NCBI GenBank assembly: GCA_015233015.1
Contig: JADFYO010000037.1
Coordinates: 1 to 32,309 of the forward strand
DNA: 32,309 bases
Direction: 5' to 3'
From: Nitrospirota bacterium
Lineage (GTDB): Bacteria > Nitrospirota > Thermodesulfovibrionia > Thermodesulfovibrionales > Magnetobacteriaceae
This document shows positions 16,088 to 23,980 of the stretch, in pieces (positions within the stretch are counted from its first letter, which is position 1; each line of letters begins with the position of its first letter). Both the position numbers and the translations under genes were made by a program. The notes below the pieces were generated by a model that was not told the origin of the DNA, did not search any database, and was given only the letters and a program-made list of their open reading frames with translations.

Positions 16088-16903
16088 TTAAGCCGCAAGC
16101 TCATGTTGTATTTCCTCGCGCTGGCTCCACCGTATTGGCTTGACTCCGTAAGTTTTCAATGCTTCCTCTACACCACTTGGAATTGAGTCAGATTGGTCGT
16201 TTAGTATAGCATATGCGCTTGATTCGTCTATGCGAACCTCGTTTGTATCAATCAACTTAAAGGCAAGGGCTTGAGCTGTGTCCCTACCCGGACTATTTAT
16301 CGTTTGGAGAATGCGTACCGGAGCTGTCTTCGATTTAGGTATAACAAAATCGAACATATGGTCATATCCGCTTTTGCCCGTAAACTTGACCTTGGGTATG
16401 TATCGAATATCCACCAGGTCAAGCCATGACTCAACCTCTTCAAAAAAAAGGCTCTGAATTGTGGGTTTCGAGAGATAAAACATATCGTTGACAGTGAGCA
16501 TCGCTTGAATCAGATTATGTTTTTTTAATGAGAAGTTCTCAGCCGTCGCATGTATCTCAAGAGCTTCTTCTTTTTTTTGGATGCCAAAACCAGCTAAAGA
16601 CATTCTCAACAGGTCTTGCCGCTTGGGACTGTCCAATTTACACCCCGCATTCAACAGGTCATTAATTATGTAGCCATCGTCAGTCATGATGTATCCGCCA
16701 TTTTGCTTTTTGACATAGATCTGTAAACAGTCATTATGGCGGTCAAGGTGCGGGGTTGTAATTTGTACCCAGTTCTCTCCAACATCTTTAAGGGTGGTCT
16801 TATCTCTTAACCACTCCAAATATTGATTTATCAGGATCTTAACTTCGTCTATCATAGGCTTTTTATATTGATCATTCGTATCGTCATATCCATATAGTTT
16901 CAT
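16088..16903 (-). CDS. DUF1828/DUF1829 domain protein
   Basis: The 271-residue protein matches the DUF1828 plus DUF1829 architecture as I know it. The first domain (about 20-110) has INQYLEWLRDKTTLKD, ITTPHLDRHNDCLQIYV and YIMTDDGYIINDLLNAGC. The second (about 165-255) has FTGKSGYDHMFDFVIPKSK and DTNEVRIDESSAYAILND. An intervening helical part contains KKHNLIQAMLTVNDMFYL. Such proteins are found sporadically in bacteria and phages, and biochemistry is unknown to me. It follows a DUF6978 gene by ten bases with GAGG before the ATG, so the two are surely co-expressed. Composition is more AT-rich than neighbouring core genes, suggesting an accessory module. Confidence 0.8.
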   Translation of the reverse strand: MKLYGYDDTNDQYKKPMIDEVKILINQYLEWLRDKTTLKDVGENWVQITTPHLDRHNDCLQIYVKKQNGGYIMTDDGYIINDLLNAGCKLDSPKRQDLLRMSLAGFGIQKKEEALEIHATAENFSLKKHNLIQAMLTVNDMFYLSKPTIQSLFFEEVESWLDLVDIRYIPKVKFTGKSGYDHMFDFVIPKSKTAPVRILQTINSPGRDTAQALAFKLIDTNEVRIDESSAYAILNDQSDSIPSGVEEALKTYGVKPIRWSQREEIQHELAA

Positions 16904-16913
16904 TTTTCAAACC

Positions 16914-17360
16914 TCATATAATTAGCCTTCCGATTATATTTGGAGGATTGACGACATTGCAGAACTGCATGAACTCCCGGAGGGTCTGCCACTGGTTGTC
17001 TGGATTTGTGAATCTGTCAGGCGGCAAGGGGAAAGCCCACTTATCACCAAAGCCTTCTTTGTAGATGTGGATATGAGGGCATTGAACTTCTGCTGCATCA
17101 GGGTTTCTGTGAGTTGGGCCTCCTATATCTACTCTGATAAGAACAACATTATGTCGTTCCAAATTCTGAAATGTGCTGTTTATCAGGTCTATGCGCCCTC
17201 TTCTGATGGTGAGCATGAACTTTTCATGCTTGTCCCCAGAGACAAGCGGGATTCTTAGCGAATGACCAGCATATGGATATTTATGCTTGTCTTCGTTGAC
17301 GCGGTATTTGTGCATAGCAATCAGGGCATCGGCCTCTGTCTGTGACAAATCAATGTCCAT
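16914..17360 (-). CDS. DUF6978-family protein
   Basis: The 148-residue protein matches the family now called DUF6978 as I recall it. Notable segments are SQTEADALIAMHKYRV, IRRGRIDLINSTFQN, LIRVDIGGPTHRNPD, and CPHIHIYKEGFGDKWAFPLP near the C-terminal third. The conserved His, Asp and Lys-rich stretch might be a binding or catalytic site, but no activity is known to me. It is the first gene of a two-gene unit with the DUF1828/DUF1829 protein. A promoter lies so close to its ATG that the transcript would be leaderless, and no Shine-Dalgarno is present in the short space before the start. Confidence 0.75.
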   Translation of the reverse strand: MDIDLSQTEADALIAMHKYRVNEDKHKYPYAGHSLRIPLVSGDKHEKFMLTIRRGRIDLINSTFQNLERHNVVLIRVDIGGPTHRNPDAAEVQCPHIHIYKEGFGDKWAFPLPPDRFTNPDNQWQTLREFMQFCNVVNPPNIIGRLII

Positions 17361-17365
17361 AACTA

Positions 17366-17395
17366 ATTATACTACATAAACCCCTCCTTGTCCAA
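17366..17395 (-). promoter_or_regulatory. Promoter of the DUF6978-DUF1829 unit, predicted leaderless
   Basis: On the minus strand TTGGAC (17390-17395), 18 bases, then a perfect TATAAT (17366-17371). Only five bases separate the -10 box from the ATG at 17360, so initiation would fall at or next to the start codon. Confidence 0.6.
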
Positions 17396-17458
17396 TATGC
17401 GTTTGCCATGGAAAGCACACCTATTGCTATAACTGTTGTTTGCGTTCTATTATAGAAG

Positions 17459-18094
17459 ATGGAGTATGCGCGGTCTGTTTTTGAAATCACCCTTATTTGT
17501 TGCGGGTTTGCGCTGATACATTCTGTTATGGCAACGGATTGGATAAAGACCGCTGCTGTCGGCGCATTTGGCGGTAATTTTGTAAGGGCCGCCTATAGAT
17601 TTATTTATACGTGTATAAGCAGCGTTACTTTTGTGATTGCATATTTATTGATAAAAAGGCTGCCTGATGGCATTCTCGTAGAAATCCCAGGCTATTTTAA
17701 AATACTTTTCTATCTGATACAGACATTTGGGGCTATTATAATAATTTTATCATTTAAGGATTTAGGTATTCTTGAATTCAGCGGAGTAAGCCAGATTGTT
17801 AAATATATTTCTGGAAAAGAGATAGGTGGTAATATCGAGGGATTAACAATTGGCTCACTAACCAGAGCCGGAGTTTACGGTATCATCAGACATCCACTTT
17901 ATGCAGGTGGAATTCTCGTCTTTCTGTTTAATCCCAATGTAACTGTAAACAGCGCCATCGTTTCACTGCTTAGTACTATTTATGTCATCATAGGCGCCTA
18001 CATAGAGGACAGACGACTTAAAAATATTTTCGGCAGCCAATATGACGATTACGCAAAGGATATTCCCTCGTTCATACCGAAAATATTTAAATGA
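17459..18094 (+). CDS. Isoprenylcysteine carboxyl methyltransferase-like (NnrU/ICMT family) membrane protein
   Basis: The 211-residue protein has about five membrane segments and the conserved C-terminal signature of small membrane methyltransferases: YGIIRHPLYAGGILVF, then IIGAYIEDRRLKNIFGSQYDDYAKDIPSFIP. The RHPxYxG and EDRRL motifs form the S-adenosylmethionine site in this superfamily, which includes ICMT, phospholipid N-methyltransferases, NnrU and methanethiol methyltransferases. Substrate cannot be assigned. It diverges from the DUF6978 gene, with a TTGCTA-18-TATTAT promoter candidate ending only five bases before the ATG. Codon use is AT-rich like the DUF pair. Confidence 0.78.
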   Translation: MEYARSVFEITLICCGFALIHSVMATDWIKTAAVGAFGGNFVRAAYRFIYTCISSVTFVIAYLLIKRLPDGILVEIPGYFKILFYLIQTFGAIIIILSFKDLGILEFSGVSQIVKYISGKEIGGNIEGLTIGSLTRAGVYGIIRHPLYAGGILVFLFNPNVTVNSAIVSLLSTIYVIIGAYIEDRRLKNIFGSQYDDYAKDIPSFIPKIFK

Positions 18095-18130
18095 AGCCTT
18101 CCTAAGCCTGTCCCAATTTCCTGCTGATTA

Positions 18131-18307
18131 ATACCAAGTTGCAATCATATGAGTAAAAAGAATCCTGTTAAAAGAATCCTGTTAAAAGAATCATCCTGAG
18201 CTTGTCGAAGGATTTCCGATTTATGGGGAAATGAGAATTAAAGGAGCATCCTTCGACAGGCTCAGGATGATTCAAGTTTTATTACTTCTATGAACGCAAC
18301 TTGGTAT
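18131..18307. repeat. 177-bp inverted-repeat (MITE-like) element
   Basis: Terminal repeats ATACCAAGTTGC (18131-18142) and GCAACTTGGTAT (18296-18307) are perfect complements. Inside, 18188-18213 and 18248-18273 form a 26-base inverted pair with a single mismatch, built on the CCTTCGACA(A/G)GCTCAGGATGA palindrome. The intervening arm sequence is diverged, and a loop of 34 bases separates the arms. No coding frame is present. A second copy of the right arm is at 10-77. It resembles a REP-like or MITE-like element. Confidence 0.8.
18156..18192. repeat. 14-bp tandem repeat in the left arm of the element
   Basis: The unit AAAAGAATCCTGTT occurs twice in full and a third time as AAAAGAATC, running directly into the inner inverted repeat. 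It accounts for the longer left arm of the element at 18131-18307. Confidence 0.85.
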
Positions 18308-18321
18308 AAACTTTATTAAGC

Positions 18322-18360
18322 GCAACCAACGCCGGCAGCCTCAGCCGCCGGCGCAGTTGC
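18322..18360 (-). terminator. Hairpin downstream of tpx
   Basis: CGCCGGC (18330-18336) pairs with GCCGGCG (18347-18353), flanked by GCAAC/GTTGC. It lies just past the tpx stop on the minus strand. No strong T-tract follows, so it may be a transcript-stabilising hairpin instead of a terminator. Confidence 0.4.
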
Positions 18361-18380
18361 ATGACTTACGCTAACGCGAT

Positions 18381-18884
18381 TTACTTTGCGGCGGCAAGCG
18401 CCTTTTCGTAGTTCGGGTGGTTCGTAACCTCCGGCACTACTTCTAAGTATTTGATTGTGCCGGATTTATCGATTACTACTATGGCGCGCGTCAGGAGGCG
18501 CAGTTCCTTTATCAGAAGGCCATAGGCCATTCCGAATGACGCGTCCTTATAATCCGAAAGAGTTTTTACCCTGTCAATGCCCGCAGCGGCGCAAAATCTC
18601 GCATTGGCAAACGGCAGGTCCATGCTGATATTCAATACCACTACGTCAGTGCCAAGTGCGGCCGCCGATTCGTTGAACTTTCTTAACTGCATGTCACATA
18701 CCGGCGTATCCAGCGACGGCGTTACGCTGATTACTACCGTCTTGCCAGCGAAGTCCTTCAAGGCAACAGCCCCCAAACCGTTGTCTGATACTGTGAACTC
18801 CGGCGCCTTTCCCCCTACCTTCACCTCTGTGCCGAGCAGCGTCAGGCCGCCGCCCTGAAATGTAATAACCCCTGTTCTTTCCAT
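18381..18884 (-). CDS. tpx: Thiol peroxidase Tpx (atypical 2-Cys peroxiredoxin)
   Basis: The 167-residue product is Tpx, which reduces hydroperoxides with electrons from thioredoxin. It begins MERTGVITFQGGGLTLLG, has the peroxidatic motif SLDTPVCDMQ with Cys63, and the resolving Cys98 in ARFCAAAG, at the 35-residue spacing expected for the family. The C-terminal half keeps LLTRAIVVIDKSG and EVTNHPNYEKAL. An excellent GAGGAGGT precedes the ATG. Upstream, GAACCGG is repeated directly at 18916-18922 and 18927-18933, a possible regulator site. It is monocistronic and diverges from the methyltransferase-glycosyltransferase gene. Confidence 0.95.
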   Translation of the reverse strand: MERTGVITFQGGGLTLLGTEVKVGGKAPEFTVSDNGLGAVALKDFAGKTVVISVTPSLDTPVCDMQLRKFNESAAALGTDVVVLNISMDLPFANARFCAAAGIDRVKTLSDYKDASFGMAYGLLIKELRLLTRAIVVIDKSGTIKYLEVVPEVTNHPNYEKALAAAK

Positions 18885-18915
18885 TGCAGACCTCCTCGTA
18901 ATTAGTGTCGCATTT

Positions 18916-18933
18916 GAACCGGTGCAGAACCGG
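18916..18933. promoter_or_regulatory. Direct repeat upstream of tpx, possible operator
   Basis: GAACCGG-TGCA-GAACCGG lies 32 bases before the tpx start. A repeat of this size near a promoter could bind a regulator; nothing else supports it. Confidence 0.25.
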
Positions 18934-19149
18934 CTATTAAGATTCTACAATAAATCAGATCCTTTGTAAAGCGGCCGACAGGTAAGGATAATAGAAATTT
19001 GCAGACGAACGATGTGAATAACTATATTTTCATTGTTCCATAACCTGTCTTTCCATAACGGAACGGTATCGACAAACCCGTAAAGTTGAGAGTAGAATAC
19101 CATTATGAGGCAGGTAATAATATACATTAATGAGCGGGACAGCTGAACT

Positions 19150-20583
19150 GTGAACGGCCAATTTGATACTTATACGCAGAAGCGTATTGAATACTATGAC
19201 GCTCAGGCCCGGCGTGCCGACACGCGGCCAGGCTTGGGAAGGTACTATCGCCAGAGGACGACAGAGATATACAGACATCTGGTTGCAGAAGGTCTGAGGG
19301 TCATTGAGCTTGGTTGCGCGCAGGGAGGGCTTCTTGCGGCCTTAAGGCCGTCCTATGGCGTTGGCATAGACTTCTCAGAGGAGATGGTTAAACGAGCCGG
19401 CGCCAGTTATCCCCATCTTAGCTTCATGCGAGGGGATGCGCATGGGTTTGATATAGAAGAGAAATTCGACGTAATTATCCTCTCAGACCTGCTGCATGAC
19501 CTGTGGGACGTAGAGGCGGTGTTTAACCAGATATCAAAGATTGCCGACACGCACACAAGGATAATTATCAACGTATATAGCCGGCTTTGGGAGATGCCGC
19601 TCATGGCGGCCTCGCTGCTTGGTTTGACACATCCGCGCATAGAGCAAAACTGGCTTACCGTAGAGGATATTTGTAATATGCTCTATATTCAGGACTTCGG
19701 GGTTATCTCCTTAAGGCGCGAGATACTGTGGCCTCTGCCCGGGGCGGTTTTAAGCGGTCTCTTAAATCGCGGCCTTGTGAAGATATGGCCAATAAGTGAG
19801 CTTGCGCTGTCGAATTTCATCATCTGCCGCCCTATGCCAAAAAATAAGGACAACGCTGAAGCCCCGCCCTCCGTCTCCGTAGTAATCCCGGCCCGAAACG
19901 AGGCCGGTAATGTTGCCTCTATTTTCGAGCGGACGCCGCAGATGGGAAGCTCAACCGAGTTAATCTTCGTTGAGGGCCACTCTTCTGACAACACATATGA
20001 AATTATAGAGCAGGAGATTGCGAAACACCCCGGCGTAAGCGCGAGCGTTTACCGCCAGGGCGGCAAGGGCAAGGGCGACGCCGTGCGCCTCGGTTTTGAG
20101 AAGGCCGCCGGGGATGTCCTGATTATCCTCGATGCGGATATGACGGTTGCCCCCGAGGACCTCCCCCGGTTTTACCACGCCTTATGCTCAGGCAAGGGTG
20201 AGTTTATAAACGGTGTGCGCCTCGTTTACTCGATGGAAGACAATGCCATGCGTTTTTTTAATCAGGTTGGGAATAAGTTTTTCAGCCTTGCCTTTTCGTG
20301 GCTCTTGGGACAGCCGATAAAGGATACCCTCTGCGGCACTAAGGTTATCAGAAAAACCGATTATGAGAAAATCGCTATAAACAGGCCATACTTCGGCGAC
20401 TTTGACCCATTCGGCGACTTTGACCTGCTTTTTGGCGCGGCTAAGTTAAACCTGAAAATCGTCGAGATGCCCATCAGATACAGGCAGCGCCTCTACGGCA
20501 CAACAAATATTGAGCGCTGGAGCCACGGCTGGCTGCTCCTGAAGATGGTAATATTTGCCGCAAGCCGCATTAAGTTTGTATGA
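19150..20583 (+). CDS. Fused class I methyltransferase - family 2 glycosyltransferase
   Basis: The 477-residue protein joins two domains. Residues about 30-200 are a class I SAM-dependent methyltransferase with motif I VIELGCAQGG (51-60), then GVGIDFSEEM and FDVIILSDLLHDLW. Residues about 241-477 are a GT2 glycosyltransferase of the dolichol-phosphate-mannose-synthase-like kind: SVSVVIPARNEAGNV (241-255), VEGHSSDNT (274-282), GKGKGDAVR, the metal-binding LDADMT (327-332), and the later YFGDFDPFGDFDLLFG. No transmembrane tail is obvious except a weak one at the C-terminus. The start is GTG at 19150. It may modify a surface glycan or polyprenol-linked sugar, an inference. Upstream, TTCCATAAC is repeated at 19036 and 19051. 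Confidence 0.88.
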   Translation: MNGQFDTYTQKRIEYYDAQARRADTRPGLGRYYRQRTTEIYRHLVAEGLRVIELGCAQGGLLAALRPSYGVGIDFSEEMVKRAGASYPHLSFMRGDAHGFDIEEKFDVIILSDLLHDLWDVEAVFNQISKIADTHTRIIINVYSRLWEMPLMAASLLGLTHPRIEQNWLTVEDICNMLYIQDFGVISLRREILWPLPGAVLSGLLNRGLVKIWPISELALSNFIICRPMPKNKDNAEAPPSVSVVIPARNEAGNVASIFERTPQMGSSTELIFVEGHSSDNTYEIIEQEIAKHPGVSASVYRQGGKGKGDAVRLGFEKAAGDVLIILDADMTVAPEDLPRFYHALCSGKGEFINGVRLVYSMEDNAMRFFNQVGNKFFSLAFSWLLGQPIKDTLCGTKVIRKTDYEKIAINRPYFGDFDPFGDFDLLFGAAKLNLKIVEMPIRYRQRLYGTTNIERWSHGWLLLKMVIFAASRIKFV

Positions 20584-20604
20584 AAATATGGTATACTATA
20601 CACT

Positions 20605-20838
20605 ATGGGAGCGATAGAAAGAGATTTAGACTTAATGGATACTGCCGTTAAGAGGGCAGTCTATGAGAGATAGCGGATGCCGGAGTACTGGATAATCCTG
20701 CCAGAGTTTATGACTGTCGCGATTCTAACCATCGAAGGTGAAAGGTACAAGCTGCATTCATTCGCGGCACTGGAAGGCGTGGTTACATCTAAAGTAATAG
20801 AAGGGCTTCAAATTAACGTCAGGGAGATATTCGAGTAA
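20605..20838 (+). pseudogene. Uma2-family (DUF820) nuclease remnant with in-frame stop
   Basis: One reading frame gives DTAVKRAVYER, an amber TAG at 20671-20673, then MPEYWIILPE through YKLHSFAALEGVVTSKVIEGLQINVREIFE and a stop at 20836. This matches the C-terminal part of Uma2 proteins (VKRxxYERxGVPEYWIVDPE and a final GLxLxxxxIF). The N-terminal half, with the catalytic region, is gone, and the fragment is broken by the amber codon. It lies between a complete gene and the TIR element, in a decaying stretch. Confidence 0.75.
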
Positions 20839-20878
20839 CCGTGGTAAACTGTCCTGAAAAGAGGCGATATTATGTCAA

Positions 20879-21151
20879 ATGTCAAGACCTGACACCTGCC
20901 TTGAGGCTATCGTGGTAATTAAACTAAGCAACGAAGAATGTCAACGCATATCGCTTGACACCATTATAAACAAAACAAACATTATCGTTAATATAAACCC
21001 AAAGGCACTTACATACCTGGCCGAAGCCGGTCAAAAAAGGCTATATATCTACAATGCCGACAAAGCTATTATTTACGATGTATCCAATGTTTCACTACGG
21101 TTATTAGATGACGGACACCCACCTTTTTTCACGAAAGGTGTCAGGTCTTGA
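20879..21151 (+). CDS. Hypothetical protein encoded within the TIR element
   Basis: A 90-residue open frame whose ATG is the first triplet of the left repeat and whose TGA lies in the right repeat. I do not recognise the family. The middle, from VVIKLSNEECQRISLD to KRLYIYNADKAIIYDVSNVSLRLLD, looks like a small folded alpha/beta domain, while the ends (MSRPDT and KGVRS) are simply translated repeat. An upstream ATG at 20872 with AAGAGG before it opens a different, very short frame that overlaps. Whether it is translated is uncertain. Confidence 0.35.
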   Translation: MSRPDTCLEAIVVIKLSNEECQRISLDTIINKTNIIVNINPKALTYLAEAGQKRLYIYNADKAIIYDVSNVSLRLLDDGHPPFFTKGVRS

Positions 21152-21154
21152 CAT
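20879..21154. mobile_element. 276-bp element with perfect 19-bp terminal inverted repeats
   Basis: ATGTCAAGACCTGACACCT at 20879-20897 is the exact reverse complement of 21136-21154. Both ends are the same motif, a palindrome-rich TGTCAAGACCTGACA-like sequence. The inside holds one open frame on the plus strand (20879-21151). No transposase is encoded, so it would be a non-autonomous element or a gene bounded by repeats. It ends 15 bases before the addB stop. No convincing target duplication was seen. Confidence 0.75.
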
Positions 21155-21169
21155 GTGATATAATACTGA

Positions 21170-23980
21170 TTACGTCCCGCACATATACTTATACTGACAG
21201 TGCGGACAGATGTCTTTTGAATCAGATGCGGGGTTAAACGGCGTGTCAGGGTCGTGAATTTCATCGAGAATGCCGTTAATTACGTCCAAAAGCGGCCAAA
21301 AACTCTGATCATCTTCTTTAAACAGTGGTATCTCTGCGTCTTCTCCCATGTATGTACGCCCAAGATGTATGAATACTCCGTTGAGGTCTTCGGGGCTGCT
21401 GCCAGTTTTCAGCGAGTACAATAACAGATAAAAAGGCAGTTGAATTGTCCCTATTGCAGGGTGCCATGTGTCTCTGTCTTTGGCATTGAGGTGGGCGTGG
21501 TTTATTTCGAGATAGCGCCGGTTTGCCGTTGTCTTATAGTCGGTGATATAGATATTTTTCCCGTTGCGCAGCTCTACTTTATCCAGCCGCCCGGTGAGTT
21601 TATAACCCCTGTGGGTGAGCGATATGTAGTCCTCGAGGGACAGGATTTTTATTTCATGTTTCTTTATGAGCGGCAGTGCATACCTCTTTAGAAAATCTGA
21701 CATGCGCCGCCTGAGCTGCTTTTTTAACAGATACACCGCGCCCGCAGCGTCTTTCCCGTAGAGGGCGTCAAATCTGGCGTTTAAGATGTTAAACATGCCG
21801 CCTTCGTCTATATCTGTTTCACTTAAGACGCTCCCGACACGGGGCTTGAAATATTCGTTCAGGACTTCGTGTATAAAACTGCCTATATCCTTTTTCAGGA
21901 GAGAGCCGGTGATCTGTTCCTTTTTCTCAAGCCTCAGGACGTACCGGTAATAAAACGAGAGCGGGCATTTTAAATATGTATCGAGCGACGAGGCGCTGTA
22001 TGAAAGTTCGCTTTTTAACACATCGAGCATATAAGGGGTCTTGTCGATGGCAGACGGCGGGATATTTTTCAGGTCGATATTGTACTGAATTGGGATAATC
22101 GTATCGGATTGTGGTGAAGCCTTTTGTTTTTCCCACAGGATTTTCTCTATGAACCGGCTTTTTTCTTTCTTGCTGTTTTCGACAAAGAATATATGGACCT
22201 CTTTTGCCCCGGCAATCAGGGTCTGAAAGTATGTGGCGGCGAGGCGTTCTTTATCTATATGTGTGGGAAGCCCTAGTGTCTGCCTTGCCTTAAACGGCAC
22301 GAGGGTGTCCTCCTTCGACAAATTCGGCAGTGCGTCCTCGTTTACATCCAGTATATAGACATTGTCAAACCTTATTGTCCGCGTCTCCAGAAACCCAAGT
22401 ATCTGCACCCCCCGCAGCGGCATCCCCTCAAATGGGCAATAACACGTGGCCACATATCGCTTAAACAAATTAAAATAGCCGGCTGGTTCTGAAAACACAA
22501 TGCCGCGCATCATCGAGTTAGAAATCGAGTACGCGGCCAGCGTAAATGCCTCTGAAAATGGAAAGAAAAACGGGTGGCGGCGCGCCGTGCTCTGCTCATA
22601 TATATATGTTATGAGAGCAATAGTCTTCTCCGCAAAATCCCCCGTGTTGTCGAATGTCAGGTATGTTCTTATCGTTGCCGAGTGAACTGCCTTCAGGTGC
22701 GCCTTTATCCCCTTTTTGTCTGTTTCTATGCCGGCTTCAACTATCTGTTTTGTTGCGGCTTCGAGGAATTCATGGTCTTGTTCTATCTCATCGAGTGTTA
22801 TAAAGGTCTTTGTAGAGTTGCCTGTAAGTATTTCCTCCAGTGTGTGAAACATTATTCTGGTGGCGTCGGCGCGTCCCTTGAAGTAGATGTTTTTTGTATA
22901 TGGATGGAGGATAAACCTGATATAGTTTGCCACGTAGAGCCGGTCTCCATCGATTGACAGGACGAGTTCGATAAGATTCTTAAAAAAGCCAAACACGGGC
23001 GTGCGAAGAAGCGGGTAACCAAGCGATACGTTATACGCATTGGCTTCAAGCATGGAAATCCCGTGGTGAAGCACGGGGAAGACGGTCTCGGAAGACGGCA
23101 GGGCGACAACGGTATTCTCATCCCGATGGTTTCGGTTGTCAGTAAGCAGGCGGCTGAGAGCAAATACCTGCCCGTGCGTGTCAGGGCTTTTGTAGATTCT
23201 TATTACAGGCGGCTTGGTCTTCTCAGGTTCAGGCTCAGGGGTGTATTCGGCTATGCCGAGGCCTTTAAGGATTAGGCTTACGGCGTTTGTCCTCTGAAAT
23301 ATGAAGAGTGAGTTATCCCTTTCTGAGAGTGCCTTAAATAAATCTTTCTCAGATTTCGTGAGGGTTAAAAATCCCGCAACGATAATCCTGTCGAATGAGC
23401 TTAGATCTATATCGCCAACTCTCTCCGATACCGTGCGGTATCGCGTGGAGCGGCTTGAAAGATTGGATTTCGCGAGAGTTTCGTAGAATTCCCTGTAAAA
23501 CAGAGATAGGGATTGGAGATTCTTGAGGGTTTCTTTAGGGATTTTTTCGTCCGCTATAAGCTCAATCTCGCGTATCTTCTTATAGGGGATTTTCTCTATG
23601 CAAAATTCCTCAAAATCGCGGTAGAGCCTCAGCCCTAATGGGAAAAAACTATCGGCGCCGATATAGGCACCGTCACCGCCAAGTGGATTCTTTCTGTGAA
23701 TATTATAAAGGATGGCGGCGGCGTCTATCGTCTCTGTCTTGCGGTCAAAGATCTCCAGTTCTGTCTCATAGAGAAAGTCAATAAACTCGTCCATAGAGAG
23801 CGACACGGGGGGAACAAACGCGGCCTTTTCGCGCTGTCCAATGGCCTTTCTGAGAAAATGAGACGGCCTCTTGCCTGGGAATACTACGGCAGTGCCCGAG
23901 TAATCCCCGTTTTCCCCGGCTAAATTGGAGAGGACTTCATCTATAAGCCCCTTATGAGGCGGGATTAATCGATAGTTCAA
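21170..23980 (-). CDS. addB: AddB-like helicase-nuclease subunit (PD-(D/E)XK, Fe-S)
   Basis: The 936-residue protein is the partner of AddA in double-strand-break end resection. The N-terminal two thirds resemble a degenerate SF1 helicase; the expected Walker A site reads VVFPGKRPSHFLRKAIG with no GKT, so it is unlikely to be an active ATPase. The C-terminal nuclease has YSASSLDTYLKCPLSFYYRYVL, GSFIHEVLNEYF, GRLDKVELRNG and YITDYKTT. A four-Cys iron-sulfur staple is intact: the Cys of LKCP and DICPHCQYKYMC at the end. The start overlaps the addA stop by four bases. This AddAB system means no RecBCD is needed for recombination. Confidence 0.85.
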   Translation of the reverse strand: MNYRLIPPHKGLIDEVLSNLAGENGDYSGTAVVFPGKRPSHFLRKAIGQREKAAFVPPVSLSMDEFIDFLYETELEIFDRKTETIDAAAILYNIHRKNPLGGDGAYIGADSFFPLGLRLYRDFEEFCIEKIPYKKIREIELIADEKIPKETLKNLQSLSLFYREFYETLAKSNLSSRSTRYRTVSERVGDIDLSSFDRIIVAGFLTLTKSEKDLFKALSERDNSLFIFQRTNAVSLILKGLGIAEYTPEPEPEKTKPPVIRIYKSPDTHGQVFALSRLLTDNRNHRDENTVVALPSSETVFPVLHHGISMLEANAYNVSLGYPLLRTPVFGFFKNLIELVLSIDGDRLYVANYIRFILHPYTKNIYFKGRADATRIMFHTLEEILTGNSTKTFITLDEIEQDHEFLEAATKQIVEAGIETDKKGIKAHLKAVHSATIRTYLTFDNTGDFAEKTIALITYIYEQSTARRHPFFFPFSEAFTLAAYSISNSMMRGIVFSEPAGYFNLFKRYVATCYCPFEGMPLRGVQILGFLETRTIRFDNVYILDVNEDALPNLSKEDTLVPFKARQTLGLPTHIDKERLAATYFQTLIAGAKEVHIFFVENSKKEKSRFIEKILWEKQKASPQSDTIIPIQYNIDLKNIPPSAIDKTPYMLDVLKSELSYSASSLDTYLKCPLSFYYRYVLRLEKKEQITGSLLKKDIGSFIHEVLNEYFKPRVGSVLSETDIDEGGMFNILNARFDALYGKDAAGAVYLLKKQLRRRMSDFLKRYALPLIKKHEIKILSLEDYISLTHRGYKLTGRLDKVELRNGKNIYITDYKTTANRRYLEINHAHLNAKDRDTWHPAIGTIQLPFYLLLYSLKTGSSPEDLNGVFIHLGRTYMGEDAEIPLFKEDDQSFWPLLDVINGILDEIHDPDTPFNPASDSKDICPHCQYKYMCGT

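Noticed and set aside
18131-18307. CRISPR-like array from the 14-bp tandem repeats
   Set aside because: Units are contiguous without spacers and too short; they form part of an inverted-repeat element.
20862-21165. Possible GATAT target duplication around the TIR element
   Set aside because: The five-base match does not abut the repeat ends on both sides, so it is likely chance.
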